In this document: piece by piece, positions 46,649 through 58,467 of the stretch
Layout: every line of letters starts with the position of its first letter
Numbering within the stretch: the stretch's first letter is position 1
Assembly (NCBI GenBank): GCA_030549775.1
Contig: CM060174.1
Coordinates: forward strand, 71,551,466 to 71,615,465
Direction: 5' to 3'
DNA: 64,000 bases
Source: Tamarix chinensis
Lineage: Eukaryota > Streptophyta > Magnoliopsida > Caryophyllales > Tamaricaceae
Made by a program: the position numbers and the translations under genes
The notes under the pieces: model-generated
What the model saw: the letters and a program-made list of their open reading frames with translations, nothing else
Databases searched by the model: none
Told to the model about the DNA's origin: nothing

Positions 46649-47811
46649 CAGAATTTGATCTCTATTTTCCTATTGGACAAATCTAGTTATTATTGGTCAT
46701 TTGAAAATAATAAATTTAGTCTTTCATTATATTCAAGTATTATTGGTACTAGTTTATTGTGTGCATATAATAACTTATATATGATTGGCATCATCTCTTC
46801 ACAACATGAAACCTTACACGTGGAATCACACACTACTAAATGCAAATTAAGCATAGAAAATTAAGCATCATTATGGCATAAGCACTTATGTCACATATCA
46901 AAAGGAATAATTGAGAGGCTTGTGTTAAATGGAATTTTGAATTCCCCTAACTTTAAATATGTAAGCAATTGTGTTGCATTAAGGGAAAACATACCAAAAT
47001 AAAGAGAACATGTACATGTAGATCTAATATGTCTTAGAGTTGATTCACATGAATATCTATGGATTGTTCCCTATGGCTTCTTGAAGTGGTCAATATTGTT
47101 TTATATCATTCATAAAAAATTACTCATATTATGGCTACCTATATCGCATTCATGAAAGTAACAATCATTGGACGTGTTTAAATAATTTAAGATTGAAGTT
47201 GAGAATCAACTCAATAAAATGATCAAGTGTGTTAGATCTGATAGTGGTGGTGGGTACTATGACAGATATGACACTTCAGGTGAACAATGTCCATGACCAT
47301 TTGCTAGATTCCTAGAAGCGTGTGGAAACGTCCCACAGTATGCCATGTTAGGATCTCCTAGAATGAATGGTGTGGCTGAAAGATGAAACAAAATTCTTAA
47401 GGACATGGTAAGGAGTTTGATTAGTCATTATACCTTACTAAAGTCACTTTAAGAAGAAGCACTGAAGACAACAACTTACATCCTGAATATAGTACCAACA
47501 AAAGCAGCTACTAAAATGCCTTATGAGCTTTGGATAGGAAAGAAAATTAGTTTGAATATTTTTCATATTTAGGGATGACTAGCTGAGGCTAGGCCACATA
47601 TGCCACATAAAAAGATATTGGACTCCAAAAAGTGTCCGCAAGTATTTTATCGATTACTTTGAGTGATCAAGGGGTTATAATTCTATAAACCCAAACTTGT
47701 GGATTTTCGAGACAAGAACAATCATGCTCTTTGAGGATGTTGAGCTTTAGGAGAGAAATGAAGTTATGGACATTATCTTTAAGGAGGAATCAATTACTAT
47801 TTGTAATACCC
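46649..47811 (+). pseudogene. Copia integrase remnant
   Basis: The frame resumes from 43869 with LISIFLLDKSSYYWSFENNKFSLSL, the region before integrase. YVLELIHMNIYGLFPMAS (about 47025-47085) marks the start of the integrase core, where the catalytic Asp of the expected HTDI is Asn. KSVRSD-like CVRSDSGGGYYDR follows near 47230, holding the second Asp. Then GPFARFLEACG, MNGVAERNKILKDMVRSLIS (about 47360-47420) and MPYELWIGKKISLNIF complete the core. The frame ends in a block leading to EEESITI at 47811, where the solo LTR enters. Several stops and shifts occur. Confidence 0.8.
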
Positions 47812-50793
47812 CAAAAATGTGCTTAGGTTAATCCCGCTTCATTAGCACCCTAATTTGATTCCAATCTCAAGAAAACTTATTCTTAGCCATAATCTAATTT
47901 CTTAATTCCGAAACTTTAACCGAAACTAAAACCTTTATTCGGATAAACCGTAATTTCTAAACCAAAATTGAAACCGTTAAAATTTCCACTAATCCAAATT
48001 ACTTGGCTAATCCAAAATCACCTAATCTAATCATAATCCCATAACCCTTCCTTCTTTCTCCTTTTCTTGTCTTCCTTTCTTCCCTCTTCTTCCCTTTTTC
48101 TTTTCTTTCTTTTCCTTCTTCTCCTGCACCATTTTTCCCTATGACGTGAAGGAGTTTGGCTCATGTACACCACCACCATCCACTTTCCTTCCCACTTGCA
48201 CTATGACACCATCCCTATCATCCCTCATAACTATCTCCTCCCCTTTTCTCATCCTATCTCTACTAATTTGCACCTCCATCATCTCACCATCCCACTCGTT
48301 CTTCCACTGCCACTCCTTCCTACTATTGCTCTATTTCGTCCCATATCAGCATCACAATCCCTATTTTCCTCTACCATGCACCTCTTCTTTGTGTGCCATC
48401 ATCATCATCATCATCACCCCTCGTGCCTCTACCTGAACGCCATCTAATTCAACCATTACCATCCCCTACCCTTTCTCTTTTCTCCTTCTCTGCCCATTAT
48501 CATCGTTGTCTTTGTCACCTCTTATGTCATTCTCCTCCTTGGCATGCCACCATACTAGTATATATACCCCCTTCATCCCTCCATTTTATTGTCATCCATC
48601 ACCTCCTCAACCTTTTTTTCTTCTTCCTTCTCCTTCCTTTTCCTTCTTCCTCATTCTTTCTTAGTTTTTGGCATTTGAACCACCCAAGCCATCATCGAGC
48701 ACCACTCACCGCCCTTTGGCTAGTGGACCGACCACCAAGGTTACCCTGACCTTCCCCCTCGCTATCACCAACTATCACCGCCGACCATCGCCTCTTTTTC
48801 TATCTTCCTCTTGTATGTTGTAGAGTGCACTATCGATGCACCACTTGTTGCACAGTTATGTAACACTTAAATCTCCTGTTGCACAGTAATGTAACACTTA
48901 AATCTCCTATTATATGGTCGTACAACTCCTGCACCATCTGGTCATGCATCTTTTTTCTCTCGACCTGGTGTTACACATCCATGCAATTTCTGTACCACCT
49001 GGTCGTGCGTCCTTCCTTCCCTCGACCTATTATGCACTGTTTCTACATGATCGTGCACATTATTTTCTCTCGGCCAGAAGCTGCACCGCCTACTATACAG
49101 CCGTGCAACTTCATTATTCTGGTCGTTCACCCCTATTTTTACCCCAAACCTTGTCCAAACACCACCAAAATTTTAACCATAGCTCCACCACACATTCTTC
49201 TACACTTCCATACAATTCAAGCTTCCATTGACTCTGGTTAATTCCAATTTTACCCTCCTCTACCTTAACTTCCCTCTCAAATTTTAATCTTTGATCCTGA
49301 TCATATTTTATCATCTTTTCATAAGTTATCTTCTGGTGATCTTGGAGGAGGTATAGGATTTATATGCATAGAGCCCGGTGTCCTTGTTGTTAAGGACACA
49401 TATCATAGCTAAGGATTTATGTAATACTTATATTTATTGTATATGCTTTTGTGTTAAGTAATATATTTATGGAAATGCTATAAAATGATATTCTTAAGAG
49501 TAATGAAATTATATAAATACGTATTTGGGTTTAATGGTGGATACAAGATATCTATGGAAAACTAAGGATATATACTTCAGATATTGATTGAAAATTTATA
49601 TGTTTTGGGTTTCATAAGGCTTTAGGAGAATACGATTGTCTTGACTACCCTGAGGGTATTATGATAATTTGAGGATAATTATATAGTCGTACTTATGTTG
49701 TTAAGCTGTATGTCTTGTGTATTTATATGAATTCACCATGATAATATACAATCAACTTTGAATAAGGTACAAATCATTTAAAGTGAAAGATCACGTGAGT
49801 TTGGCTAAGGTGTTTATATAGCTCCATTCCACTTGATAATAATAGTGGCTCGGGCTTGCTGTCCCTGAGAAGTGCATCAATCCGTTCCACCAGATTAAGA
49901 ATAGTGGGGGCCCATAATCAACATGAATGAAAACATGATTAAGAGATAAAGTGTAAATGGAAAGATACTAATCATTTAAAGTGGAATATGTGAGTCAAGA
50001 CCGAGGTGTTGAGTCCATTCCACCAGATAATAATAGTGGCTCGGGTGTATTGTCTTCGAGAGGTGTTTCAAACCATTCTACCAGTTTAATAATAATGGCT
50101 TAGGAGTATTTTACTTTGAGAGGTTTTGGCTCCATTCCACCAGTTTAAGAATAGTGGGGTCCCTGAACTCAACGTAAATAAAATATTAGAATATGGTATA
50201 TCTAATGAAAGACCTGGAATTAATAATTATCTGGCATTCTTTGATTTACACATGTATGATTTTCTTATGAGAATTCTTGTATCATGTGTAACCCTGCTTG
50301 ACTGTACCATTACCTTACTCAATACGTAGTGTATTGATCATCCGTTTCATGGGTGCTGCTCAATTCAATGAGTAGACAACCTAGATGTCTATGTGTAGGT
50401 CGATGAGGACCAGATGGATAATTTCGTAGCCTTTGACGCTATATATGTGGAGGAGTGATTTCTTTTGTATCAGGGTTTGGATGTAGAGTCATGTTATCTG
50501 GATGATAGTTTTACCTGAATATCTTTTTGGACTCTTAGTCCCATAGGATCCCTTTTTTTATATTTTAAATATTGTAATTAGAGTTGTTCTCCAAACACTT
50601 ATTTGACGTTATAAAAAGTTGTATCGTTTCTTACTACCATGTTTTAAAATTTCTAATTGTTTTGCCTTGTGATTGATGTAAGGATGGTGGGGTAAGCCAG
50701 AATTATGTCAATTATGCTGGCAACACCCAACTATTTAATTATATACTTTCGCTTAAAATGAAATTTTTAGTAGTAAAATTTTGGGGTGTTACA
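47812..50793 (+). mobile_element. Solo LTR 'E' (~2.98 kb) with perfect target duplication
   Basis: The ends are TGTAATACCCCAAAAATG (47812) and AAATTTTGGGGTGTTACA (50793). Both flanks are CTATT (47807-47811 and 50794-50798), a perfect 5-bp target duplication within the copia frame. The sequence is non-coding, with a pyrimidine-rich tract (48040-48800) that creates spurious open frames, and a palindrome array (49829-50157). Orientation is plus by the position of the tract and the TTTAGTAGTAAAATTTTGGGG end. Confidence 0.9.
49829..50157. repeat. Array of interrupted palindromes in LTR E
   Basis: CCACTTGATAATAATAGTGG (49829-49848), then copies at 49887-49907, 50020-50039, 50078-50098 (degenerate) and 50137-50157. 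Each has CCAC...GTGG arms around an AT core and is followed by GGCTCGGG or GGGGYCC. It is the same motif as in LTRs A and F. Confidence 0.8.
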
Positions 50794-51198
50794 CTATTAG
50801 TATTGTTGTCTCTAACATTGTGCAATTATCTACACTTGTTATTGATTAAGAGGCAAATCAAGAGCCTCTATAAGATAATATCAATCATCCACCTATTGAG
50901 AATGAGGTGATTATTCCATAGGAACAAGCTCAACAACCTCAAGAGCTAAGGAGATCCACCAAAGAAAAGAGAAGTGTTATTCTGAAGAATTAAATTTTAT
51001 TTCTCCTAGAACATGAGGTAGACATTAGAGTGATAGAAGATTATCCAATTAACTTTTATCATGCCATGGAGAGTTTGACTATTCAAATGTGAATTAATTC
51101 CAAGAATGAGGAAATAAATTCCATGATGGATAATGATGTATGGGAACTTATCATGTTGCCTAAAAGAAAGAAACTCATTGATTGTAAATGGATATTTA
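50794..51198 (+). pseudogene. Copia RT, N-terminal linker and first RT block
   Basis: Across several stops the stretch gives DPINFYHAMES-like sequence (about 51038-51075), then MMDNDVWELIMLPKRKKLIDCKWIF (about 51121-51198). The last is the conserved entry to copia RT. The frame stops at the codon for Phe in KWIF because LTR F enters at 51199; the continuation KTK is at 56203. Confidence 0.8.
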
Positions 51199-53329
51199 TG
51201 TAATACTCCAAAATTGTAAAACCTAGAAATTAATGACAAATTCTTATTTAAAATAATTTAATTTTAAATCATTAATTTAATTATTTTTTTGTACTTTTAA
51301 TTTATAAAAGTGGATATGATTATTTAATAAATCAAAATAAATATTTTGTTATTTTACCATTCTCTTTTTTTTTAATAATTTTCCAAACCCATATTTTACT
51401 AAAAGTATCCTCTTAAATTAATATCTTAAATTTGAAATAAATTAATTTATTAAAATAATTTATCCATTTAAATAATTAAATACCATAATTCAAAAAATTA
51501 TTTTATTTTTATTTCCCCCTTTTTTTGTTTTTTCCTCCTTTTCTTTAGGGTGAGTGACCCTCTTCTTTCTTTTTCCATGCTGGGCCACCCGTTCCCCTTT
51601 TCCTCGCCACCCAGCTTTGCCCGTCTAGCCCACTCATCTCTTCTTTTTCTTCCTTCTTTCTTCCTCAGTTGGACTAGTCCAAACCCTCTCCCTTCCTTCC
51701 TCCTTCTCCCTCATGCGCGGCCCGGCCCGTTTCTCCTTTCTCCCCCGCCCGACTAGCTTACCTATCCCTTCGTCTTCTTCTTCTTCCTTCTTCACTTGTC
51801 AAACAAAACAACCCCTTCTTTCCCCCATACCAACAACTCTCCCACCCCCTCTGCACATGCACAACCTACCTAACCCTCTCCCTCTCTCTCCCATCCATTT
51901 CCTTTCTATATTGAGCCAAATGCCCCTACACATCCCCTCTTATGTGCCACTCCTTTCCCTTTTCTTCTCCCTCTCCCTACCACCCTACACCCTATATGCC
52001 TGCAGCCTGCACCCCCACCTAACCTGACCATACCAACCTTCCTTTCCCTATTCCTTTTCTCCTTCTTATTTCCTTCTTCTCTACCTTATACTCTTACCCC
52101 CTCGAGCTTCTCCTTCTTGCCTGTTGAGCTTCTTCTTCTTCTCCTCCCTTATTTTTGCTTCGTCGCCCTCAACCACCACACCAAGGCCTCCCTTACTTCC
52201 TCCCTACACCACCAATAGCTACCACTAACCCTTACATGCCACCTTTCTCTTCCTTTTTTTATTCTCATTTTCAGCCTCCACCTTACACCACTACCTTATG
52301 TCGCTATCTCCCCTCTTCTGCCGCTGTTGAAGCCATCCCTCAACCCCCTAACACCTCCTCTACCACCTCTCTACCTTAACCTACCAAGATCTCCCCTATA
52401 GTACCTTCCTTTCTCCTCTTCTTTTCCCTTCATTCTTTTTCCTCTCCCTCCCTTCACACCTCCTTTCTAGCCTTGTCGCTGCCTTTTCCACTACTCTTAG
52501 CCACCAGTATCTGACCCCTAACCACCACCTACACCCTACCACCCTACCACCCTTCCTACCCTCAACCACTACCCTAACTTCCCTCCACAAGCCTTTAATT
52601 GAAACCCTTTACCCTCACCCAAGCCCTTTTTCCCCCTTCTCCCAACTCTCCTCTTCGTCCATAATCTCCCTCTCCTCATGTATGCATCTCACACTACTCA
52701 TGCAGCGTTAGTGTTGCTGCATATTTTGAGCTTACTTAACCTAAATTTTGAGGTATGAATATAGTTAGTATTAACATGTATTTAATAAGCTTTTTGATAA
52801 AAAAATATTCTTTTAATTTTATGCTACTAATATATTAATTTGTATATTATTTATAGGAACAAATTTTACTAATCAAAGCTTAAACTTTTTAACCAGGGTA
52901 CCGGTAAAGTTTAATTATTGCTGAAAATAAGGTAACTATTATACCCTACTAAAATATATGGATATACGTATGCTAGCACGTCAGGGTTTTTGAATATGTT
53001 TGTGTACATGTTATGTGGTGTTAAGTATATCATGATTTGTAGCATATGTTGGAAGTTGGAATGAAAAGCATGCTATATTGTGTCATATGTAGAAATGATG
53101 GTTAAGAAAGGAGCCTTGTTGTTAATAATAATATTAGATGTATGTATATGCCATGATAGAAAAATATGGCCATTTGTAGCCCTAGGGGCATTTTAGTAAT
53201 TGTAGTTGCATATAGGGTGTGGCCTAAATAAATGTGTATGGTAAGTGCTAATGAGTGTTAATAATGAATAATAATTGTTGGTGGTGTTAGAGGTTGCATG
53301 TGGACCATCGGTGACAATATTTTATGTGT

Positions 53330-54190
53330 TAGGGGTATCTTAGTGATTTTATGTATAAAAAGGGTAAATTGGTAAATTATTAAAGAAGAAAGGTATTTGG
53401 GTAATTTTGGCATAAGAAGAGGTAACTTGGTAATTTTATGAATAAAAAGGGCAATATAGTAATTTAGTAATTGAAAAGGGTAGTTTGATAATTTTGGCAT
53501 AAAAAGAGGTAAGTTGGTAGTTTTATGAATAAAATGATAATATGATAAGTTAATAAGTAAGAGGGTTATTTTGGTAATTTTAGCATAAAAAGGGATAACT
53601 TGGCAAATTTATGAATAAAAAGGATAATATGGTAATTTAATAAGTAAGAAGGGTAGTTTGGTAGTTTTGATGGGAAAAAGTAGTAACTTGGTAATTTTAC
53701 AAATAAAGAGGGCAATTTGATAATTTAGTAAGTAAGATAGGTAATTTAGCATGAGAAAGGGGTAATTTGGTAAGTTAGTAAGTAAAAAGGGTATTTTGGT
53801 AATTTAACAACTAAAAAGCGTATTTTGGTAATCATACAAGAATGAAGGTTATTTTGGTAATTATACAAGTATGAAGGGTATTTTGGTAATTATATATGGA
53901 TGATGGGTAATTTGATAATCTAACGAGTATGAAGGGTATTTTGGTAATTATACATGGTAATTATACAAATACAAAGGGTAATTTGGTAGGTTAATAATTA
54001 TAAAAGCTAATTTGTTAATTTAATAAGTATGAAGGATACTTTGGTAATTTAATATGTATGAGGGGATACTCTTGGTAATTATACAAGTATGAAGGGAAAT
54101 TTGGTAAGTAAAAAGGGGTAACTTGGCAATTTTAGAAATAAGGAGGGTATTGCAGTGATTTTGTAAGCATGAAGGGTTAAATTGATAAAT
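53330..54190. repeat. Tandem repeat array in LTR F (complement of that in A)
   Basis: Units of GGTAATTTGGTAATTTTATGAATAAAAAG type recur at roughly 25-35 bp. The array is longer and more irregular than the one in LTR A, with variants ending in ATACAAGTATGAAGGGTA (53840-53980). Confidence 0.85.
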
Positions 54191-55272
54191 TGCATATAAC
54201 ATGACAACTGATCTAATGAACCTTCCTAATAAGTCATAAAGGATATTAAATAATAGAATAAGGGTTTATGGCCTTAGTATCACTTGTTTAAGTATAATCA
54301 GGTATATTATAAGGATGAGGGTATTTTAGCAAATTGGTATGTATTATGAGTATAATGTATGGTATAGGGTTGAATGGATAACTAAAGGTGTGTTATGATG
54401 TTAATTTTATAATTATGCAAAAGGTGCCTTAATTGTTAATTATGCATGGGAATGTGTGCTGGATGTGCAAGAAGTACATGTTAGGATTTATGTGTTCAAT
54501 GATCCTCTAGTATAGAGTACTCGATTTCATAACCAGTAGTATAACTATGATATAATAACCTATTATGGCATGTGAATAAATAAAAATGAATTATGTGATA
54601 AAAACAAAGGATAAGAGGAGGCCTTAGCTTTAGGGGTATTTTGGTCATTTTAACCCGAGGTGCCTAAGTATAAGAATTGGAACTTAGGATGGCTTTAGTG
54701 GATTATTTAAGTTAACGTGGAAAATAATATGAATAAGGATTACTTAATAATAACATAAATAAATAAAAAATGATTAAGTATGTGATTGATGTGTTTCTCG
54801 TGGTCACCTTAATTAAGGCACTAATAATTAAAGCGGAAGACCTTGAATTTAGGAATGGTAACTCTTTAGGGGTCGCTACCCTAAAGACGTGGTTTAGCCA
54901 TAGTTATTCTAGATTTTGCTGGTGTGCCTTAATGCCCCGGCCAAGTTCTACATCTCACTCTGTTTAGCTCTATGGACCTACTTAGGGGGTATGCATACTT
55001 ATGGATTAGGTGTCTTTGTCAGTAGGGTATTGTGTGTCCTCGTGCACCAGTGTAACCAGGGTACATTTGCGTCCCTAAGTCAATGGTTGGAGGGTACTGT
55101 ACTACTTGTATGCTCCGGTATGATCGGTGTACCTTTGTCTCTCCGAATTTATAATCTCCCCCTTAAGTTAAATAAATAGAACTAGTGTGATAATTAAATG
55201 GAAATACACTAATCACTTATAATGGAATACCACATAGGTAGGGCCAAGATGGATTGTATCATTTGTACCGGT

Positions 55273-55472
55273 CCATTGATTATAATAGTGGCTAGGAGCG
55301 CTTTGCTCTAAAGGTTATATATGTGTATCGGTCCACCGTTTATAATAGTGGTTAGGTGCGTGTTGCCTTGGAGGTTGTATTTGTTTACCAGTCCACTAGT
55401 TATAATAATGGCCAGGTGCATTTTGACCTGGAGTTAGATATCTTGTGCCCAGTCCATTGGTTATAATAGTAG
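55273..55472. repeat. Array of palindromes at 60-bp spacing in LTR F
   Basis: CCATTGATTATAATAGTGG (55273), CCACCGTTTATAATAGTGG (55333), CCACTAGTTATAATAATGG (55393) and CCATTGGTTATAATAGTAG (55454). The intervals are 60, 60 and 61 bp, and the intervening sequence is also repeated (GGTGCGTGTTGCCTTGGAGG type). Confidence 0.85.
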
Positions 55473-56197
55473 AGTCCCTGAACCTACGTCAATAAAATTT
55501 GAGAGACGGTAATGATTAATATTCAATTAATGACTTAAGACCAGAAGATATTGATTTCACCATTATGATCTATTGTTATAGTATAAATATGGCCTTGGTG
55601 CCTGTCTTTCATGATAAGTGCTGGAAATACTTAGTAAATAGACTTTGTGATATATAATTATTATTATCTGTTGTGTTATTTATATGCACTGTGCAATTGC
55701 TCTTATGTTATATAATGTGTTGCATGCGGGCCCTGCTTTTTAGTTTTGTATAAAGGGTTACTAAATACTGTAGTACTAAAGGATTATGTTTATGGGCCCC
55801 TACCTATTCAATGGTCCATGTCCCTTATAGTTCAACCATAGGTGTTATTCAAGTTATTACCGGGTAAGAGTGTATGGACTTTCGGGGTAGTTTATGATTT
55901 TGTCTTTTAAACTTTTACATTTACTTGTGTAATTATTTTATTTTCTTCTAACCAATAGTAATGAGATTTACCTTTTATAATGTCTTTAAGGCATAACTCT
56001 GATTTAATTTTATAATTTGGTTTGGTGTAAAATGTATTCACTTTCTTTCTAAGCCTTAGCACTTGGTACTAGAACAATAGAAGGAAACTGGTCTAGTATT
56101 AAGTGTGGAGGTAGCATCCTTGAGATTCACTATTTTTGCTTCCGTTTAACTTTTAATAAAATAAAATTTTTCAGTAATGAATTTTGAGGGTGTCCAA

Positions 56198-57640
56198 ATT
56201 TAAGACTAAAGGGGATTAAAAGGGCAATGTCGAGAGAAGGTACGCATTATTACCAAGGGTTTACACAAAAAGAAAGAGAAGATTTTAAAGAGACTTTCTC
56301 TCTGGTATCTTCTAATTATTCCTTGAGGGTGATTATGGCATTAGTGGTACATTTTAATCATGAGTTACATTAAATGGATCTTAATACCACTTATCTTAAT
56401 GTTAACATTGAGGAAACGATTTATATGGTACAACCAGAAAACTATGTGTCACAAGACCCAAAATATATGGTTTGCAAAATTAAGGAATCCATTTATGGAT
56501 TCAAGCAAGCATCTCAACAATGGTTTTCAAATTTTATCAAGTTATTACCTCTTTTTGGTTTTGAGATAAATTTGGTGGATGAATTTGTATACCTTAAGTT
56601 CTGTAGGAGTAAATGCATTTTTCTGGTTCTATACGTTGATGAGATATTGTTGGCATGTAATGACATAGGTCTATTGTATGAGACTAAGAAATTTCTATAT
56701 AGGAATTTTGAGATGAAAGATCTTGGTAATGCCTCTTTTATATTGGGCATAGATATGCATCAAGATCATTCTCAAGGTATCCTAGGATTGTCACAAAAGG
56801 TTTATGTCAAAAGGGTTCTCAAGCAGTATGTCATATAGAACTACAAACTAAGAAACATCCCTATTTCTAAAGGAGACAAAGTTAGTCTCATTCAGTGCCC
56901 TAATAATGAATTTGAAAGAAATAAAATGCGAAGTCTTCCTTATGCTTCAACAATGAAAAGTATAATGCATTCTCAAGTGTGCACATGTCTGGCTATTGCA
57001 TACATCATTGGGATGCTTGGTATATAACAAAGTAATCTAGGATTTGACCATTGTATAATAGCCAAACGAGTCATGTAGTACTTATATAAAATGAAAGATT
57101 TCATGCTCACATATTGGAGGTGAGACAAGGTTGAAATCATAGAATATTCTAACTTTAATTTTATTAGATGCCAAGATAGCATGAAATCTATGTTAGGTTT
57201 TATTTCCCTGATGGTTGGAGTTGTTTCTTGGAAGAGTTCTAAGGAGACAATTGTAGCCTTTTCCACTATAGTAGTGGAATTTTAGATTGTTGTATAGCTT
57301 CCACTTGTGGTATATGGTTACAAAATTTTGTCACAATGCTATGTATAGTTGGCGGTATTGAAAGATTAATTAAGATATTATATGACAATAAGGCTGCAAT
57401 TCAATATTCTAATAACAACCTAAGTTCTACAAAATAAAAAAAAATACCGATGTTAAGTACTTGGTTATTAAAGAGAAAGTACAAAAAGGAGAGTTTTTTT
57501 ATAGAGAACATAAATACATGCTTCAAAATAGTGAATACACTCACTAAAGCTTTACCACCCAAATAGTTTCTCGAGCATGTTTCTAGTATGGGTGTTGTGT
57601 CAGTGAATGATGTTTAGTTTTAGTGGGAGTGTGTTAATTT
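56198..57640 (+). pseudogene. Copia RT and RNase H remnant
   Basis: This continues RT after LTR F. FKTKRD is followed by frame-broken sequence and then an open stretch at 56374-56838 with NVNIEETIYMVQPENYVSQD, KESIYGFKQASQQWF and VLYVDEILLACNDIG. The RT active site YVDD is YVDE (56632-56643), so the second catalytic Asp is lost. KDLGNASFILGIDMHQDHS follows. The RNase H part includes ISWKSS-like VVSWKSSKETIVAFST (about 57220-57270), a DNKAAIQYSNNNLSSTK block (about 57390-57435), and a C-terminal NTLTKALPPK (about 57537-57565). Fewer stops lie in 56374-56838 than elsewhere. Confidence 0.88.
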
Positions 57641-57993
57641 TTTTGCTCTATGATTGGACACTTCGTTTTGCCTTATGAACATTTTTTACCATATATTTCT
57701 CATTAAAATTTTAAAGTAGACCGGTTGAAAATAGGTATGTTAAGATACATTACATGATATTTTTATGCTACACATCCACATATTGATCCATGTTGTTTGG
57801 TTATATCTGCATACATGACCATTAAAGGTTTAGTTACGAAGAAATGTGACAAAAACCACTTTGATCCTATGTTGATGTAACTAATGGACATGATTGATTA
57901 TAGATACATTTTATAATGACAACAATATTGAAATCATTCGATTATTTTGCAATGCGTGGTTATGAGGTCACACATATATCCCAAGTGAGAGAT
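57641..57993 (+). other. Copia 3' untranslated region with polypurine tract
   Basis: Non-coding. CCCAAGTGAGAGAT (57980-57993) lies directly before the 3' LTR and is the polypurine-tract box typical of plant copia elements. Confidence 0.7.
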
Positions 57994-58467
57994 TGTTAGG
58001 TTTTTACCCAACGTTGGACTTATATGCGAATGATACGAATTGCGGGTTGTCATCTAAATTAAGTCCATATTAGAAGTGATCATATCTATGTAAAAATTAT
58101 TTGGTCTTAACACATCTAATTAAATGTGGGCCTGTATATGTAGAGAATTTAAGTATTCTAGATTGTTGATGGATCAAACTAGAATAGTCTGATAGATAAC
58201 ATGTTAGTTTTTTTTATATATATATTGACATGGTCCTTAGTCACATATACTTCATCCTATTCAATTTCTATCAGTCAATAGAGACCGATGAGTATATGGT
58301 TCATCTAGAATACTATAGTACCACCACTACAGTTATTGTCCCAAATCCATCAGTTTACAACGACTTTCACATTATGGATTCAGGTACACTTACCCGTTAT
58401 TCTTATGTATGTATCTTGATATATTGGGATATGATTATGTTGGATCTATAGATTAATTAATCTATCA
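57994..58467 (+). mobile_element. 3' LTR of the copia element (~474 bp)
   Basis: It starts TGTTAGGTTTTTACCCAACG and ends GATTAATTAATCTATCA, the same end as the 5' LTR. Homology to 37762-38229 is clear along the length. It contains TTTTATATATATATTG (about 58212) as a possible TATA region. Confidence 0.88.

Larger units (their letters stand above)
51199..56197 (+). mobile_element. Solo LTR 'F' (~5.0 kb), inverted relative of LTR A
   Basis: It starts TGTAATACTCCAAAATTG and ends TTTTGAGGGTGTCCAA, a decayed GGGTGTTACA. ATTTA flanks both sides (51194-51198 and 56198-56202), a perfect target duplication; removing the insert restores TGG-ATA-TTT-AAG-ACT, the KWIFKT of copia RT. Every landmark of LTR A appears in reverse: C/T-rich tract (51520-52690), CATGCAGCGTTAGTG (52698), the 30-bp repeat array (53330-54190), GGGGTCGCTACC (54871), the palindrome array (55273-55472) and AAGTGTGGAGGTAGCATCC (56101). 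Confidence 0.92.
37762..58467 (+). mobile_element. Ty1/copia retrotransposon, 20.7 kb with nested insertions
   Basis: Two LTR copies (37762-38229 and 57994-58467) bracket a decayed gag-PR-IN-RT-RH reading order, which places integrase before RT as in copia. Inside are four large LTRs (38599-41025, 43870-46648, 47812-50793, 51199-56197) and a LINE endonuclease fragment (42616-43262). Without these the element is about 7 kb. No convincing target duplication flanks the LTRs (AGGTT left, TAGAT right), so it is old. The frame carries many stops. Confidence 0.85.

Noticed and set aside
48146..49241. Open frames of 94-120 codons in LTR E
   Set aside because: C/T-rich LTR sequence gives Ser/Pro/Leu/His-rich shadows in all three frames; target duplications show this is LTR.
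51550..52590. Open frames of 64-104 codons in LTR F
   Set aside because: Same cause as in LTR E: a pyrimidine-rich LTR tract.
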